Assembly (NCBI GenBank): GCA_034766995.1
Contig: CM068313.1
Location: 54,101,981-54,165,980, forward strand
Reading direction: 5' to 3'
DNA: 64,000 bases
Source: Acanthacorydalis orientalis
Taxonomy: Eukaryota > Arthropoda > Insecta > Megaloptera > Corydalidae
This document shows, piece after piece, positions 11,660 through 23,190 of this stretch (positions within the stretch are counted from its first letter, which is position 1; every line of letters starts with the position of its first letter). Under the pieces are notes generated by a model. The model saw only the letters and a list, made by a program, of their open reading frames with translations, ran no database searches and was not told where the DNA came from. The position numbers and the translations under genes were made by a program.

Positions 11660-12268
11660 TATAGACAGATTTTTAGATTGATTTGGAGATTTGACGAGGG
11701 AAAGGGTCTCATATTAGGAATCCATCTTTCATCGTACCTTATCTAATCAACATTATATATGATAATTCAATCGACTCAATGCATTATACTGGACACATTA
11801 TGTCATCTCTTATAAAAGTTTTAAACTTTTTAAATGTTAAAGCTGGAACTTAAAAATCTTGAAAAGACGAGAAAATATTTTAATTTAAAACAGTTGTTAT
11901 TGATTCAATTAGAAGACAATCAATATGCAATAACAATTAATATTTATGCGATTGAATATGGCACTTATTTAGATTCAATTAAGTGGTGATTCAAACCTAA
12001 GAGTTCAATCTATGTTGTGTTTTCATTTTGTATTCGTGTTTGGGCACTAATGACCTTAGCCGTTCACACACTCGTTAACCCCAAATATCTATGTATCCTT
12101 CCAACTTGTGAGGATTTGTTATAAATAGAGAAAAACATGTTCTACAAGTATAATATGTTTGTTTGCGGGTCTTATTGCGTAAGCTAATCGTTCAATCTCG
12201 TTTCTTCCGTAGCTTTAATCTTATTTCGTTCTTTTCAGACGTATACAAGTATAATTATACACACACAC

Positions 12269-12316
<48 letters not shown>

Positions 12317-13060
12317 ACTAAAATAGAAATCGCATCTAAATGTGGATACTAGTAGAATCAGAACCGAAAAGTCTGTGATGTTCAAAGAGTGTACAAATCT
12401 GTTTGTTATTTGTTAATAGGTCGAATAATAAATAAACGGAGTTAGTTCGAAAGACAAGATCAATCTTTATGTTTCATAATAAACAAGTCGTCTCTCGTTC
12501 GTATTGATATTTATTATTTTTGTGTAATATAGTCAAGACACAGGAATTGAGTTTTTATATACGTGCAATGAACAAAGAATTAAGTATCGGATAAAAATAA
12601 TCATACCTTTATACTAAATAAATCTTTTAATGTATATATTCTCATAATAGAACTTTAAATCTTATTTAAATTTTTTTCATAAAAAGCACAAAAATAATAA
12701 AGCTTCTCCTAAACACATCCTTTTCAAAATAAACGATAGTTAATTATATGATCTCATATTTTTGAATGAAAATAATCATCAATTTCGCCAGATATATTAT
12801 ATAAAATTCTATTTCAGATTTTTTTTATATTTGAATATGACTGTCACTCAAACATTTGGCGTTAATTGTTAAAGAACATCTGCTGTTATCATATTCACAA
12901 ACAACTCAATAATTATAATCTTCGGACAACAAATATATTGAGTATGAGTGAAATGATTTTTTTCTGTGCCTGAGGCTTTAAGGATATTGGAATTACCATT
13001 ACATATAAGCAACAATCAAAAATAAATAATAATCTATAAAATACTTATGACTGAATAAAA
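11660..13060. other. Unassigned A+T-rich sequence with one microsatellite
   Basis: About 1.4 kb without recognisable genes. An (AC)n/(TA)n tract lies at 12,257-12,313. No open frame of note. Confidence 0.5.
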
Positions 13061-14303
13061 CTTCTGTGTGATTTGTGCCGATTTTTCAAGTTACCATTAT
13101 CTTTTGTTATAGTCATGTGATAAATCATTGTAAACAATAAAATTATCACTACTGATTTCAGCTTATGTCTATTGTTTTTATTCATTAGTATGGTTGGATA
13201 TGACCTCTTAAATTAGTCGTAGAAAAAAAATTCGCGCGATTTTGTTGTAAGAATTTAAATTAGGACATAAAGCAAGAAAAAATGCTTGAAATATCAAATT
13301 TCTTTTTGATGAAGAGTCAATTAGTGAACGTACAGCTCAACACTGGTTCCAAAAATTTCGTAATGGAAACGAAATCCTTGATTATGAGGAGAGTCGTGAA
13401 CGTCCAAAGCTAAAGACAATAATGATTTAAGAATCATAATTGAAGCGGACCGACATAAACAATTTGAAAGATGACAGAAGAACTCAATGTTGATCATTCA
13501 GCAGTTGTTCGATATTTGAGCCTAACTGGAAAAACAAAACAGCTGGATAAATCGGTGCTGTATGAACTAAACGAACATCAAGTCATTCAGCTGCAGCAAA
13601 TCTGCTCTGCGCTACTTTTGGATAACAAAAAGTATCCCTTTTTTGATCGCATTGTCACATGTGATGAAAAGTGGATTCTCTACAACAATCGGAAACATTC
13701 ATCACAATAGCTAGATAGAGGAGAAGCAACAAAACAGTTTCCCAAACCAATCACCTTCATGAAAAACAGATTATCGTCACTGTTTGGAGGTAGGCAAGTG
13801 GCATCATTCACTACAACTTCGTAAATCCTCGTGAAACAATGACAGCAGAAAAATATTGTCAGGAAATTGAAAAAATGCATGAGAATTTGCATCGTTTACG
13901 GCCATCATTAGACCATTTCTTCTTTATGACAACGGCCTACCACACGTCTCACAAATGACTCTAAAAAAATTAAATCAACTGAGTTTGAAACTTTACCTCA
14001 CCCTCCTTATTCTCCGGACCTGTCTCGGACTGATCATCATTTTCTTAAACATTTGAGTAAATTCCTACGAGAGAAGAGTTCAAAGATCAAGCATCAGCTC
14101 AAGGCGCTTTTGATGAATTCGTTAATTCCAGGACTCCATAATTCTATCTTGTAGGAATAAACAAACTCGTTTCTTGTTGGGAGACAAGTGTGCAGCCCAA
14201 TGATCTTTATTTTGTTTAATAAATACATAATTTTTAACTGATATATGCTTCTTTATACTCGATACGTAAAAACTGCAATTATTTTTGCACGAACCTAATA
14301 TTT
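13060..14303 (+). mobile_element. mariner relic E, irritans-like
   Basis: Plus-strand transposase pieces run in order: TAQHW-type HTH (13,330), MTEELNVDHSAVVRYLSLTG (13,471), LYELNEHQ, DRIVTCDEKWILYNNRKHSS (first catalytic Asp intact), a frameshifted middle, ETLPHPPYSPDLSRTDHHFLKHL (third Asp block) and a 3'UTR ending in a TIR (gcaattatttttgcacgaac) near 14,300. The 5' TIR is missing or replaced. Related copies are at 24,245-25,022 (minus) and 32,268-33,732 (plus). Confidence 0.85.
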
Positions 14304-14519
14304 ATACTTCTTTGTTTAACATTATTTATTTTACTACTTAAAATCTACCAATAAACTGTATATATTTCATAAAGATAAGTTATAATAGGATTGAATATAT
14401 TATTATTAGTAAGTAGGTGACATAGCTGATTTGATGTTTGATATTACTTATTTACTATATTTTTTTTAAAAAAAAAGCAGCCACAAAAATATATTAATCC
14501 AAAGCTGTCTCATATTTTT

Positions 14520-14707
14520 GAAAATTTCATTATTAATTTCAAGACTCCAGAATTCTATCTTGTAGGAATAAAAAAAACTTGTTTTTCGTTGTGAGAAATG
14601 TGTGCATGCCAATGGTCTTAATTTTGATTAATAAATATAATTTTTAACTGATATATGAGTCTTTATATTTGATACTTAAAAACCGCAATTGTTATTTGTA
14701 TGCACCA

Positions 14708-14711
<4 letters not shown>
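14520..14711 (+). mobile_element. Solo 3' end of an irritans-like mariner
   Basis: Repeats the last 190 bp of relic E (tccagaattctatcttgtag to gcaccaacc), with divergence. The TIR runs straight into a (TA)n tract. Confidence 0.75.
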
Positions 14712-14778
<67 letters not shown>

Positions 14779-14788
14779 ATATATATAA
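14712..14788. repeat. (TA)n microsatellite
   Basis: TA array touching the mariner TIR. Confidence 0.95.
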
Positions 14789-14949
14789 AAGTCGATTCAA
14801 TTTAAGCTTCAACGGCGTAGCAGTAAAGAAAAGTCATGTCATTATTTACTTAGTATTCAAGTTCAATTTAATACTAAAATACAATTGAACTAAAATATAA
14901 AATAGACGATAAAAATTTTGTCTTACTTTTTACGCTGTTTTAATACTTC

Positions 14950-15110
14950 GGTGTGGAGTTAGTTAGTTAGTTATTGTGGATTTAGGGCGCATCGACAACT
15001 GAGGTTATTCGCTCCCGAACACAAATTATAATTTAAAAACACACCCCGTGTGCGCACTTGCGTTCGAATCACCCCCACTTCGGTATGGAAGCCTAAGTTC
15101 AGTTACACTA
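14950..15110. repeat. Dispersed ~150-bp repeat, copy 1
   Basis: Begins with (GTTA)n, then gggcgcatcgacaactgagg, and ends with acttgcgttcgaat. It matches 22,100-22,230. Class unknown; SINE-like or a 5' LINE piece is possible. Confidence 0.6.
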
Positions 15111-15403
15111 TGTGTATATATATATATATGTAAACAAATCCTTTCCGACATTTATTAAATTAATCATCATACTAATATTAATAATAGTTATCTTTTAACC
15201 AATTAAACGCTGCTGCACGCTGCTATACGCAACATTAACTTTAGAATTTTTTTCTCTGTTAAAAATATTTTTTATTCAAATCTTTTTTATATATAATAGT
15301 AAGCATTGATTGAAAATCAATAGACCTACATTATTATTTTTTTCTATTTTTACGAAAATGAGAAAAAAACAGAATAGATAGATGTATACTTTGTAAGAAC
15401 CAG

Positions 15404-15404
15404 A

Positions 15405-15500
<96 letters not shown>

Positions 15501-15514
15501 ACATTTCTTTATAA

Positions 15515-15551
<37 letters not shown>

Positions 15552-15556
15552 TAAAA
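15404..15556. repeat. (TA)n microsatellite
   Basis: About 90 bp of pure TA, a 25-bp interruption, then about 30 bp of TA. Confidence 0.95.
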
Positions 15557-15559
15557 AGT

Positions 15560-15919
15560 GCAACATTTTTCTCCACCCGAACTGTTTTAGTAACTATCAC
15601 AGCATTTGATTAGGATTTTAATGAAATAAATAAATTTAAAACTTACAGCCTAGTATTTATTCATTTTTGAATTTTTTTATTATAATTCTAACATTAGTCC
15701 CTGCTGTTGCGTATACAAAACATCTCACTACGGAAAACCAACATTTTTATTTTTTTTTTGTTTCTAATACAAAATTAATTAGAAGCGACTTAGAACCAAG
15801 CCATTATTTGTTTTCGAAAATTCCTACGATATTCAGTAGCGGCGTTTAATGGGCTAAAATATACTTCTAAAATATGATTATGGAATATGGGTTACATACT
15901 GATGACTATATTTTTACAG
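15560..15919. other. Intron or upstream DNA before exon A
   Basis: A+T-rich, no repeat recognised. Ends in the exon A acceptor. Confidence 0.5.
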
Positions 15920-16039
15920 AAACGATGGCCGTATCGTCAGCATCAAAACCAAAACGCAGAGCATACTTGTTAAAGAGGAAAGCGTTGACGACCAGTTTCT
16001 TCGACAACGCACGCGTTAAGGACGCCGACAAAGAAAAAG
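15920..16039 (+). CDS. Exon A of an ARHGAP6/36-like RhoGAP gene (N-terminal basic segment)
   Basis: A short exon of about 40 codons rich in basic residues, reading from MAVSSASKPKRRAYLLKRK to KDADKEK. An acceptor (tatttttacag) precedes it and a donor (AAG|GTAAAC) follows. It ends after one base of a codon, and exon B begins with the last two bases of a codon, so the two join as a Gly codon. The basic, Lys/Glu-rich stretch just before the FGxPL motif resembles the layout of vertebrate ARHGAP6 (family knowledge). The ATG at 15,925 has a good context (aacgATGG), so this may be the first coding exon behind a 5'UTR exon. The frame is also open upstream to 15,874, so an earlier coding exon is possible. 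No promoter was identified. The exon assignment rests on phase and layout, not on a strong domain. Confidence 0.62.
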
Positions 16040-16099
16040 GTAAACTTTACTTTTATTGAACACTTTCAAACAAACATTCACAAATTTACAAAAAAATCC

Positions 16100-16162
16100 C
16101 TCTCTCTCTCTCTCTGTTTATATATATATATATATATTTATATAGACATATTTATATATATA

Positions 16163-16204
<42 letters not shown>

Positions 16205-16240
16205 ATATAAATATATGAAGAAAGAGAGAGAGAGTGAAGA
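16100..16240. repeat. (CT)n-(TA)n-(AG)n palindromic microsatellite
   Basis: tctctctctctctct, about 100 bp of TA/TTTA, then agagagagagag. The arms are complementary and could form a large hairpin in the pre-mRNA 60 nt after the exon A donor. Confidence 0.85.
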
Positions 16241-17640
16241 GAAAAAGAAAATGTATATACATAGAGAAATAATATTACTCTAAAATATGTTGACAGGGTA
16301 AATTTATATCTATTTAATCAGGTATTTACAATATTTTTAAAAGTTTGTTAGTAAATTAACGCTTATTTTCTTTTATATGTACAAATCTTAATTGCAAAAA
16401 AGAGAGCAATACAAAAGTAAATCATATTTAATGTTTGATTTCTTCTGAATTTAAGATACATTGAAGATTATCGTTCGTTATTAAATATTTAGATATTAAG
16501 ATTAATAGTAAGGACTGGTTAATTAGTAAAAAACAATAACGTTCATCTATATAAAAGTATAAAACTTGCTTATTTAGTCCTAAGTTAAAAAAAATGGTGC
16601 GTGCAAATCTCACGCGCTGGAAATGAAACTTCTTATCATCATTTTTCAATTATCAAAACTGGTAATTTTTTTTCATGTGAATAAGTTTTAAGATATTAAG
16701 ATTAGGAGACGGTAATGCGATATATAAACCGAGTGAACATATCGTTATTAAATTAAATATTTTAATCTTTACTCATCAACATTTATCGATTCATACTCTA
16801 AGAATGAAATTATTTTCTTATGATAACTAAAATCAGACTTCATAAATACACACACATTCTCTCTCTCTCTCACACACACACATATATATATATGTATATG
16901 TGTATGTGTATTTATACATATTCATATGTATACATATTCATTTATACATATTCATAAATACACACTTATATGTAGAGTACTGTGAAAGCGCTCTGCCTAC
17001 ACAACTTAAACGGGCAATAACCACTGCGCAAACGCGTGTCGTTAACGAGATAGACAGAATAGAAACGTCTCTCTCTCACTCCACTCATTACTTCTTGCTA
17101 AGGGAAGCGTTTCACGTTTCGTCTGGCCCGGGCAAGTTTACGCTACCGCGGTAATAAAAGTTTCACTTCAAAAATAATTCGTTTGTGAAAATAAATGTAG
17201 CCACAGGAACAAAACTGTATTGAATCAATTTGATATTGTATGGAAATTCATGTCTAAGTAATATCTACCAGTCTTTCGTTACATTTAACTCCTGCAGTAG
17301 CAATGATTTATGTAAAATGGAAATTAAAATTTCAGGTAAAAATTTATTCTTGTCTTTGAAACGGTTGAGACTTGAATAAGGTCTCTCGATACAAAAATTG
17401 TACTACTCATCTATTATTATAAACTGGATACCTCACAAATATTCTTTTAGGTTAAAAAAGGTATTTTTTGTCAATAACCACATAAGGAACAATATTCAAG
17501 TTCATTTAAGATCTGAAAAATATATATATATATGTATATGTGTTTATTCACTGCACCTTTAAAACAATGCTTTTTTCTATCTTTAATCAGATTCGAGACA
17601 AATGCTGTAGACCTTTTACCAAATGTACATTATATATATA
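16240..17640. other. Intronic sequence with CA/GT microsatellites and a small CpG-rich patch
   Basis: 16,240-16,840 is plain A+T-rich DNA. (CT)n/(CA)n and TATG repeats lie at 16,857-16,970. A CpG-rich patch at 16,975-17,155 contains ccgcgg and gcccgggc and matches nothing else here. 17,160-17,640 shows nothing. Confidence 0.45.
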
Positions 17641-17644
17641 TACA

Positions 17645-18730
17645 TGAGTGTCGTTTGATAAGTATGTTAAAAAAACAAGTTAAACACCGTTTTTTTTGCA
17701 AAAAAAAAAACAAATTTATTTCTCAACATAGTCTCTATTGAGGCTTGGCACTTGATCCAGTGAGTTTTCATCCCGTTAGAAAAGTAGCTTTTCTCAAAGT
17801 GTACAAAATACGCATAGACAGTGGCAATGATCTCCTCTTTCGATTATAATTTCTTCCCGCCGAGCCAAACTTGCATATTTGGGAAGAGTAAGAAGTCGTA
17901 AAGAGCCAATTACGGAGAATAGAGTGAATGAGGAATCAATTCGATGTCTAATTCGTGCAGTTTGCCATTGCGACGGTCAATTGGTCAGTGGGACGGAGCG
18001 TTATCCTGGTGAAAGAATACTATTTTGTGCGAAAATCTTAACCATTTTTGTTTCAGTTTTTCTTTCAAATGATCCAATAATGTTGCATAATGAACTCCTG
18101 TTATTGTTTTTCCTTTCGTTAAGTAGTAGATCAAGATGATTCCTTGGTAACATCAAAAAAACAGTAACCATCACCTTCTCAGCCCACAAAACAGTCTTCG
18201 CCTTCTTCGGTGCACTTTTTCTAGTCGTTGTCCACTACTTTGACTGCTGCATCAACTCAGGTGTGTAGTGGTAGATCCATGTTTCATGTACGGTAACGAA
18301 TCAACGCAAAAAGCATACGAATTGCGATTAAACATCGCCAAACACTGGATTGAGATGTCCTTTCGTGTGAGTTTTTGGTCGACAGTCATCACTTGCTGCA
18401 CCCATCGCGCACACAGCTTTTTCGTGCGCAATTTTTCGTGCAGGACCTTGTGCACTCGTGCAGTTGAGATGCCTGCCTCGAGATCAATCTCGCGCATTTC
18501 CACTCTACAGTCTTCCATAACGATACCATGGATTTTTTTAACGATATCCGTCCTGATAACCTCAACTGGGCGTCCAGATTGCGCTTCATTTTCAGTGCAT
18601 GTTCGGTCATGCTTAAACACATTTATCCAAAAACAAACAATCTTCAACGTTGATGCAAAGTCTCCATGAACTTCATCCAAACCCGGTTTATCTGGACGGC
18701 AGTCCACTTTTAAAGAGAAACTTTTATAGG
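17645..18730 (-). mobile_element. mariner relic F (mellifera-like), near full length
   Basis: On the minus strand the N-terminus gives SGRPVEVIRTDIVKKIHGIV, EDCRVEMREIDLEAGISTA, RVHKVLHEKLRTKKLCARWV and DQKLTRKD, then QCLAMFNRN, VMVTVF and decayed C-terminal pieces to DQVPSLNRDYVEK near 17,750. The ends carry the gtcgtttgataagt-type TIR. The 45.7-kb element belongs to the same family. Confidence 0.82.
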
Positions 18731-18900
18731 CGCGTCAACAAGGTGTAAAATCATACGAAGTGTCACGACAAACGTTACCATGAACATAACCGCGAGCGAG
18801 AGAGATGAAGCGAATATGACTGTATGAGAGACTATGCGCAGAGACATTGGGTTGGACGAAGAGAGGACGGAGAGCTACTGTATGTAGCATTAGCACGCGT

Positions 18901-19000
18901 NNNNNNNNNNNNNNNNNNNNNNNNNNNNNNNNNNNNNNNNNNNNNNNNNNNNNNNNNNNNNNNNNNNNNNNNNNNNNNNNNNNNNNNNNNNNNNNNNNNN
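18901..19000. other. Assembly gap (100 N)
   Basis: Exactly 100 N, a conventional gap of unknown size. Open frames spanning it are meaningless. Confidence 1.
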
Positions 19001-19075
19001 CAAGTATACAAAGACTGTACATTGTAATTCGTGATAATGTAGTTTTTATCATGGTCGATGAGCGGCAACTTTAAT

Positions 19076-19879
19076 GAGCTCTCTACAGGAGGAGTTTCGT
19101 AGATGATCTGTTAATCGACTGGTTACAATAGAGAATGTGTTACTAGATTTAATTCCCAGCAAGAGAGGTTTGTCAGTTTCTTCTTTAAATTGTCAAAGTC
19201 TTCGCGCTCATTCAGCCGATCTTACTGACACAGTTATTCAACAGACAAACTTATTGTTTCTTTTTGACACTTGGCTAAAGAATGAGAATCGAATCGATGT
19301 CTCTAACTTCAATTGTATTGTTCAAATAAACATCCAACGGTTCATTCTGGAAGACTGTCGATTTATCTAGTAACAGATGATGATGTTACTGCTCACATGG
19401 ATTGCAATTTTCAACAAACACAATCGATAGGAGTAACAACAGGTGTTGGATATATATGTACTGCTCAATGTGTTGCGGAAAATTGAATGGTCATCTTGAT
19501 GGTCGTCTTCTACATTTCACCAAATCAGAAAATCGAAGACACTATCAGATTCATGCACAGTACTTCATTAATCTATACCATCAAGGGAACAAATCTATTC
19601 GATGTCTACTATAACAAAATTCCGATGATTTTGAACGAGGACTTTAACGTTAACTTTTCTTCCGATGTTTCCCTACCATTATTTGAATTTCTCCGCGCAA
19701 AATTGAATTTAAATATTATAAATAACCCTAATGAAACAACTCCGATATAAGGAACTACAATCGATGCAGTTTTCTCGAGATTTCTTGATAAATTCGAGTT
19801 AAAACTTTTTATATCATATTTTGGTTATCACAAACAGATTGTGTCATTTTTAAAATACGAACAAATCGAATCAGAATAA
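19076..19879 (+). mobile_element. APE-type endonuclease relic, copy 1 (probably Helentron)
   Basis: Plus-strand frames, shifted twice, give SLNCQSLRAHSADLTDTVIQ, LFDTWLKNENRIDV, LVTDDDVTAHMDCNF, GYICTAQC, VVFYISPNQKIEDTIRFM, IPMILNEDFNVNF, GTTIDAVFSRFLDKFELKLF and FGYHKQIVSFLKYEQIESE, then a stop at 19,877. This is the exonuclease-endonuclease-phosphatase fold (NxxSL, ETW, DFN, TTIDAV and H motifs). The usual ETW is DTW here. No reverse transcriptase follows the stop, which fits the C-terminal endonuclease of Helentron helicases rather than a LINE (inference). The 5' part is lost in or near the N gap. Confidence 0.7.
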
Positions 19880-21010
19880 AATTATGTTTTTCGCTATAAC
19901 GTATTCTCTTCATATTATTAAACATGTAATTTATGGCAATGCACCCTTTCCTATTTAATTATGGAATGTTTTATTTATATTATTTAACCTGTAATTTACA
20001 ACAATCCTCCCTTCCCTGCATCTACATAAAAATACTGAAGTGTCACTTCTGTCGTGTGGTATGAACACAAACACCCGTTTTTTTCCTTAATGTACACTAT
20101 ATAAACAATTAGTCGACAAAGGGTCGAAAATTATTCGATAACATAAGATCATCGCCTCAAATGACAACTTTGAGCGGGGCCCGGCCGTAAAATCCCCTAT
20201 CCGGGTTACCGAACTTGCATTTCTTTTGTTGTCACGATACTCACAAATAGTAAAAAAAGTCTCATGACTTATTCGTTGTCGTAAGTAAAATGGACACTAG
20301 CTCCCGGACTGTAATGATTTATGTACCGTTGAGTAGAGAACAGATGTCGTTTCCTAACAATTTGTAAACTGATTTGGAGAAAGAAAGGAGGAGATTCGAT
20401 GACGTAAGTAAAATCAACAGTAACTCCTGGTCTATTAACGTAGCTCTTATAGTTTTCGTGCAGTATGCGTTTCAAATTATATACTTTTTACGAAATCCGA
20501 AACTCCGTATGTACCCCCTCAACCAGACTAATAGAAGGACGTAGTGCTACGTCAAAAACGAATATAAAATAAATTTAGTTATAATTTTTATGAAATGTTT
20601 ATATAATCTTAATTCTGATAATGTAATCTTCTATATTATCTGCATAGAAAAATTAATTTTATTATAATTTATTAAGTGTGAAAATGTTCACATTTTCGAG
20701 TTTCTTTTTAATGTTTATTTTTATATCATATTTTAGTTTCCATGAACCGATTGTCTCATTTTTAAAATACGAACAAATTGAATCGGAATAAAATTATTTT
20801 TTTCACTATAATATCTCTTTTTTATATTATTAAACATGTAATTTACAGTAATGCACCCTTCCTTATTTAATTATAGAATGTCTTATTTATATAATTGAAC
20901 CTGTAATTTACAACAATCCTTCCTTCCCTAGATCTACATAAAAATACTGAACTTTCACTTCTGTCGTGTGTGCATGAGCACACAGACCCGTTTTCTTCGA
21001 ACAATAATGT
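19880..21010 (+). repeat. Tail of endonuclease element copy 1, partly duplicated
   Basis: The 3' tail includes a poly-pyrimidine block (tcctcccttccctgcatcta), a cacacccg-like block, and a tagctcccggact block. The sequence around the endonuclease C-terminus (tttttatatcatatttt, near 19,807) recurs at 20,721 about 914 bp later, together with the stop region and pyrimidine block. Confidence 0.75.
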
Positions 21011-21146
21011 TTTATTAGTGCACGAAACTCGTTTTTTCCATTTTTGATGCAACTGCTACAATGTGTGCAACTGATACAAATGTGAGATTTGATAGTCGTG
21101 ATGTTATCAAACGAATAGCGGTTCCATATCATAGAAATTTACCAAT

Positions 21147-21149
<3 letters not shown>

Positions 21150-21202
<53 letters not shown>
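21150..21202. repeat. (TA)n microsatellite
   Basis: About 52 bp of TA. Another (TA)n lies at 21,559-21,583. Confidence 0.95.
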
Positions 21203-21204
<2 letters not shown>

Positions 21205-21205
<1 letters not shown>

Positions 21206-22095
21206 ATTCCCTTTCATTTAGTTAAATAATGTACGCATGCGTGCACAAGAGTCATTCCTAATGTAAATTTAAACACGAATAGAACACTTAGTACCCGGAC
21301 CACTGTCTACAATTCATCAGTTTCTTTATTACATTACTAAAACGCATGTTTATATAGCAAATATAAACACATGTCACGAAACGTTAGTTTTCAGCCGGTA
21401 CATTTAACAGAATATAAACTGTTTGCAATCATTTTCGCAGGTACTCGATGTCCGTTTAACGTGTGATGTTACACATCACGTATACAAATCCAGCAGACAA
21501 TGTTATTCGCGTCATAGTTTGCAGTTCACACACACACACCAATAAACATACACAGACCTATATATATATATATATATATATATAAATGTATGTATGTATA
21601 ATTCTGTGAATAATTATAAATTCATCTCGTAAATTTGGAAATTGTAAAAACTGAAGAATGGCCTTGGAGAATAAACAGTAATAAATAGAAATAGTTAGGG
21701 CGTATCAGAATAGCAGATTATGACTCATTAAGATGCTAGAACAGTTGGTGATACTTTAAATGAAAATGTTTTTGTTTGACTGCTGGAATCAAGTATGGGA
21801 AAAATTATTAACTCAGTCTCACATTTGGTAGCGTATTGAAAAGAACTGATCAGAGTTAGTAACAATTTTATGAGAGGAAACATTTTTAAATAATTCTTAA
21901 TTGTGACATCATCATTCGTTTTATTGATTTTCTTTGAAAAAAAAAATTAAATATAAAGATGCCATGTAGAAATCGGTTACAGGGAACAGAATATAATAAA
22001 AAATCTAGTTTTAGAAATACAGGACTATCCCAAAGAGAAAATAATAGTCAAATAAATCGTTCTTAAACAATTGTGGAAATTTCGCTAAGGCAAGG
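21205..22095. other. Unassigned intronic DNA
   Basis: Unique-looking sequence. A short inverted repeat around cgtgtgatgttacacatcacg occurs at 21,460-21,481. No gene. Confidence 0.45.
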
Positions 22096-22097
22096 GT

Positions 22098-22235
22098 TTG
22101 AGTTAGTTAGTTAGTTATTGAGGACTTAGGGCGCATCGACAACTGAGCTCTTTACCGCTCGAACACAAATTATAAGCTAAAAACACACTCCGTTACGCAC
22201 TTGCGTACGAATAAACCCTTAATTCGAAACGCTAA
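22098..22235. repeat. Dispersed ~150-bp repeat, copy 2
   Basis: Same as 14,950-15,110: (GTTA)n, gggcgcatcgacaactgagc, acacaaattataa, cgcacttgcgtacgaat. Confidence 0.6.
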
Positions 22236-22277
22236 TATATGTGTGCCAAGAAAGGTTCGAAAATTACCGTAAAACTA

Positions 22278-22357
22278 TTAGGTTGGTAAAAAAATGATTG
22301 TGGTTTGTGACCTTCAACTTCGTATACATTTCCGCAATTGTTTTCCTACCAACTAAA
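22278..22357. mobile_element. 80-bp mariner remnant consisting of two TIRs
   Basis: Left TIR ttaggttggtaaaaaaatga and right TIR (complement of cgcaattgttttcctaccaa) with only about 25 bp between them, flanked by TA (22,276-22,277 and 22,358-22,359). Confidence 0.75.
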
Positions 22358-22439
22358 TAAAATATTTGATCAGTGCAAAATTTCCTATATGCTTCAATAG
22401 GTGGTGTTAAGAGTGCCGCATTTCGGCACTCGTGATTGA

Positions 22440-23190
22440 AATATATTCATGTTATGTATAGTTTAAAAAAGGTGACAGTCACGGCTGTTATTTGAGAATG
22501 AAACGCATTTGTTTCAATTTGATTTGTGTGTAAGAAAAAAATTTGAAAATCGACAACGGAAAGATACACTTTCGTTACGTTATTTTGTATGAGTTTCAGA
22601 AAGGAGTAACCGTTTGTGTGGGAATAAAAAATATTCGGGTAGTTTATTTGGACCACGCACCATTACTTTCAACTGTGACAAAATGGTTTGCTAAATTTCG
22701 ATTTAGTGATTTTAACCACGAAGATCAACTTCACCTTGGACGGCCTACTGAGATCGATGGCGATGTTATGCTCGCTTTAGTTGACAATTACTCACAAATT
22801 TCGACGGAAGAGTTTGCCGAGACACTCAAAGTTGACGGATTGTCTGCATTTTGGTATTTAAAGAAGCTGGGGTTTACATTGAAGTTTGATCGCATCTCTT
22901 CGGCAGTTCCTTTGCTTAGACGCCCCTATAGAGTCTTTTTTGGATCAATTGTTGACTGAAAATGGGAAATAGATCCTCTACAACAAGTATGATGCAGATG
23001 AAAGTGAAAACAAGCAAACAAGCGAATGAAGGAGCAGAACAAGTCCCCAAAGCTGGTTTACGTCCGATGAAGTGGTATCTGTGTGTTTGATGGGATCGAA
23101 AAGGCATTATTTATTTTGTGCTGCTCCTACGGAGCGAAACAATTACTAAGGAGAAGTATTATTAACAAATAACCAAACTAAAAGCAGATT
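22440..23190 (+). mobile_element. mariner relic G1 (N-terminal two-thirds)
   Basis: A frame from 22,543 runs 138 codons: IHFRYVILYEFQKGVTVCVG, VTKWFAKFRFSDFNHEDQLH, GRPTEIDGDVMLALVDNYSQ, ISTEEFAETLKVDG and KKLGFTLKF. This is the paired HTH N-terminus of a mariner transposase. After a shift the first catalytic block appears as SIVD*KWEIDP. The copy stops at 23,190, where a second copy begins. Confidence 0.82.

Noticed and set aside
18735..19074. Frames running through 18,901-19,000
   Set aside because: They cross the N gap.
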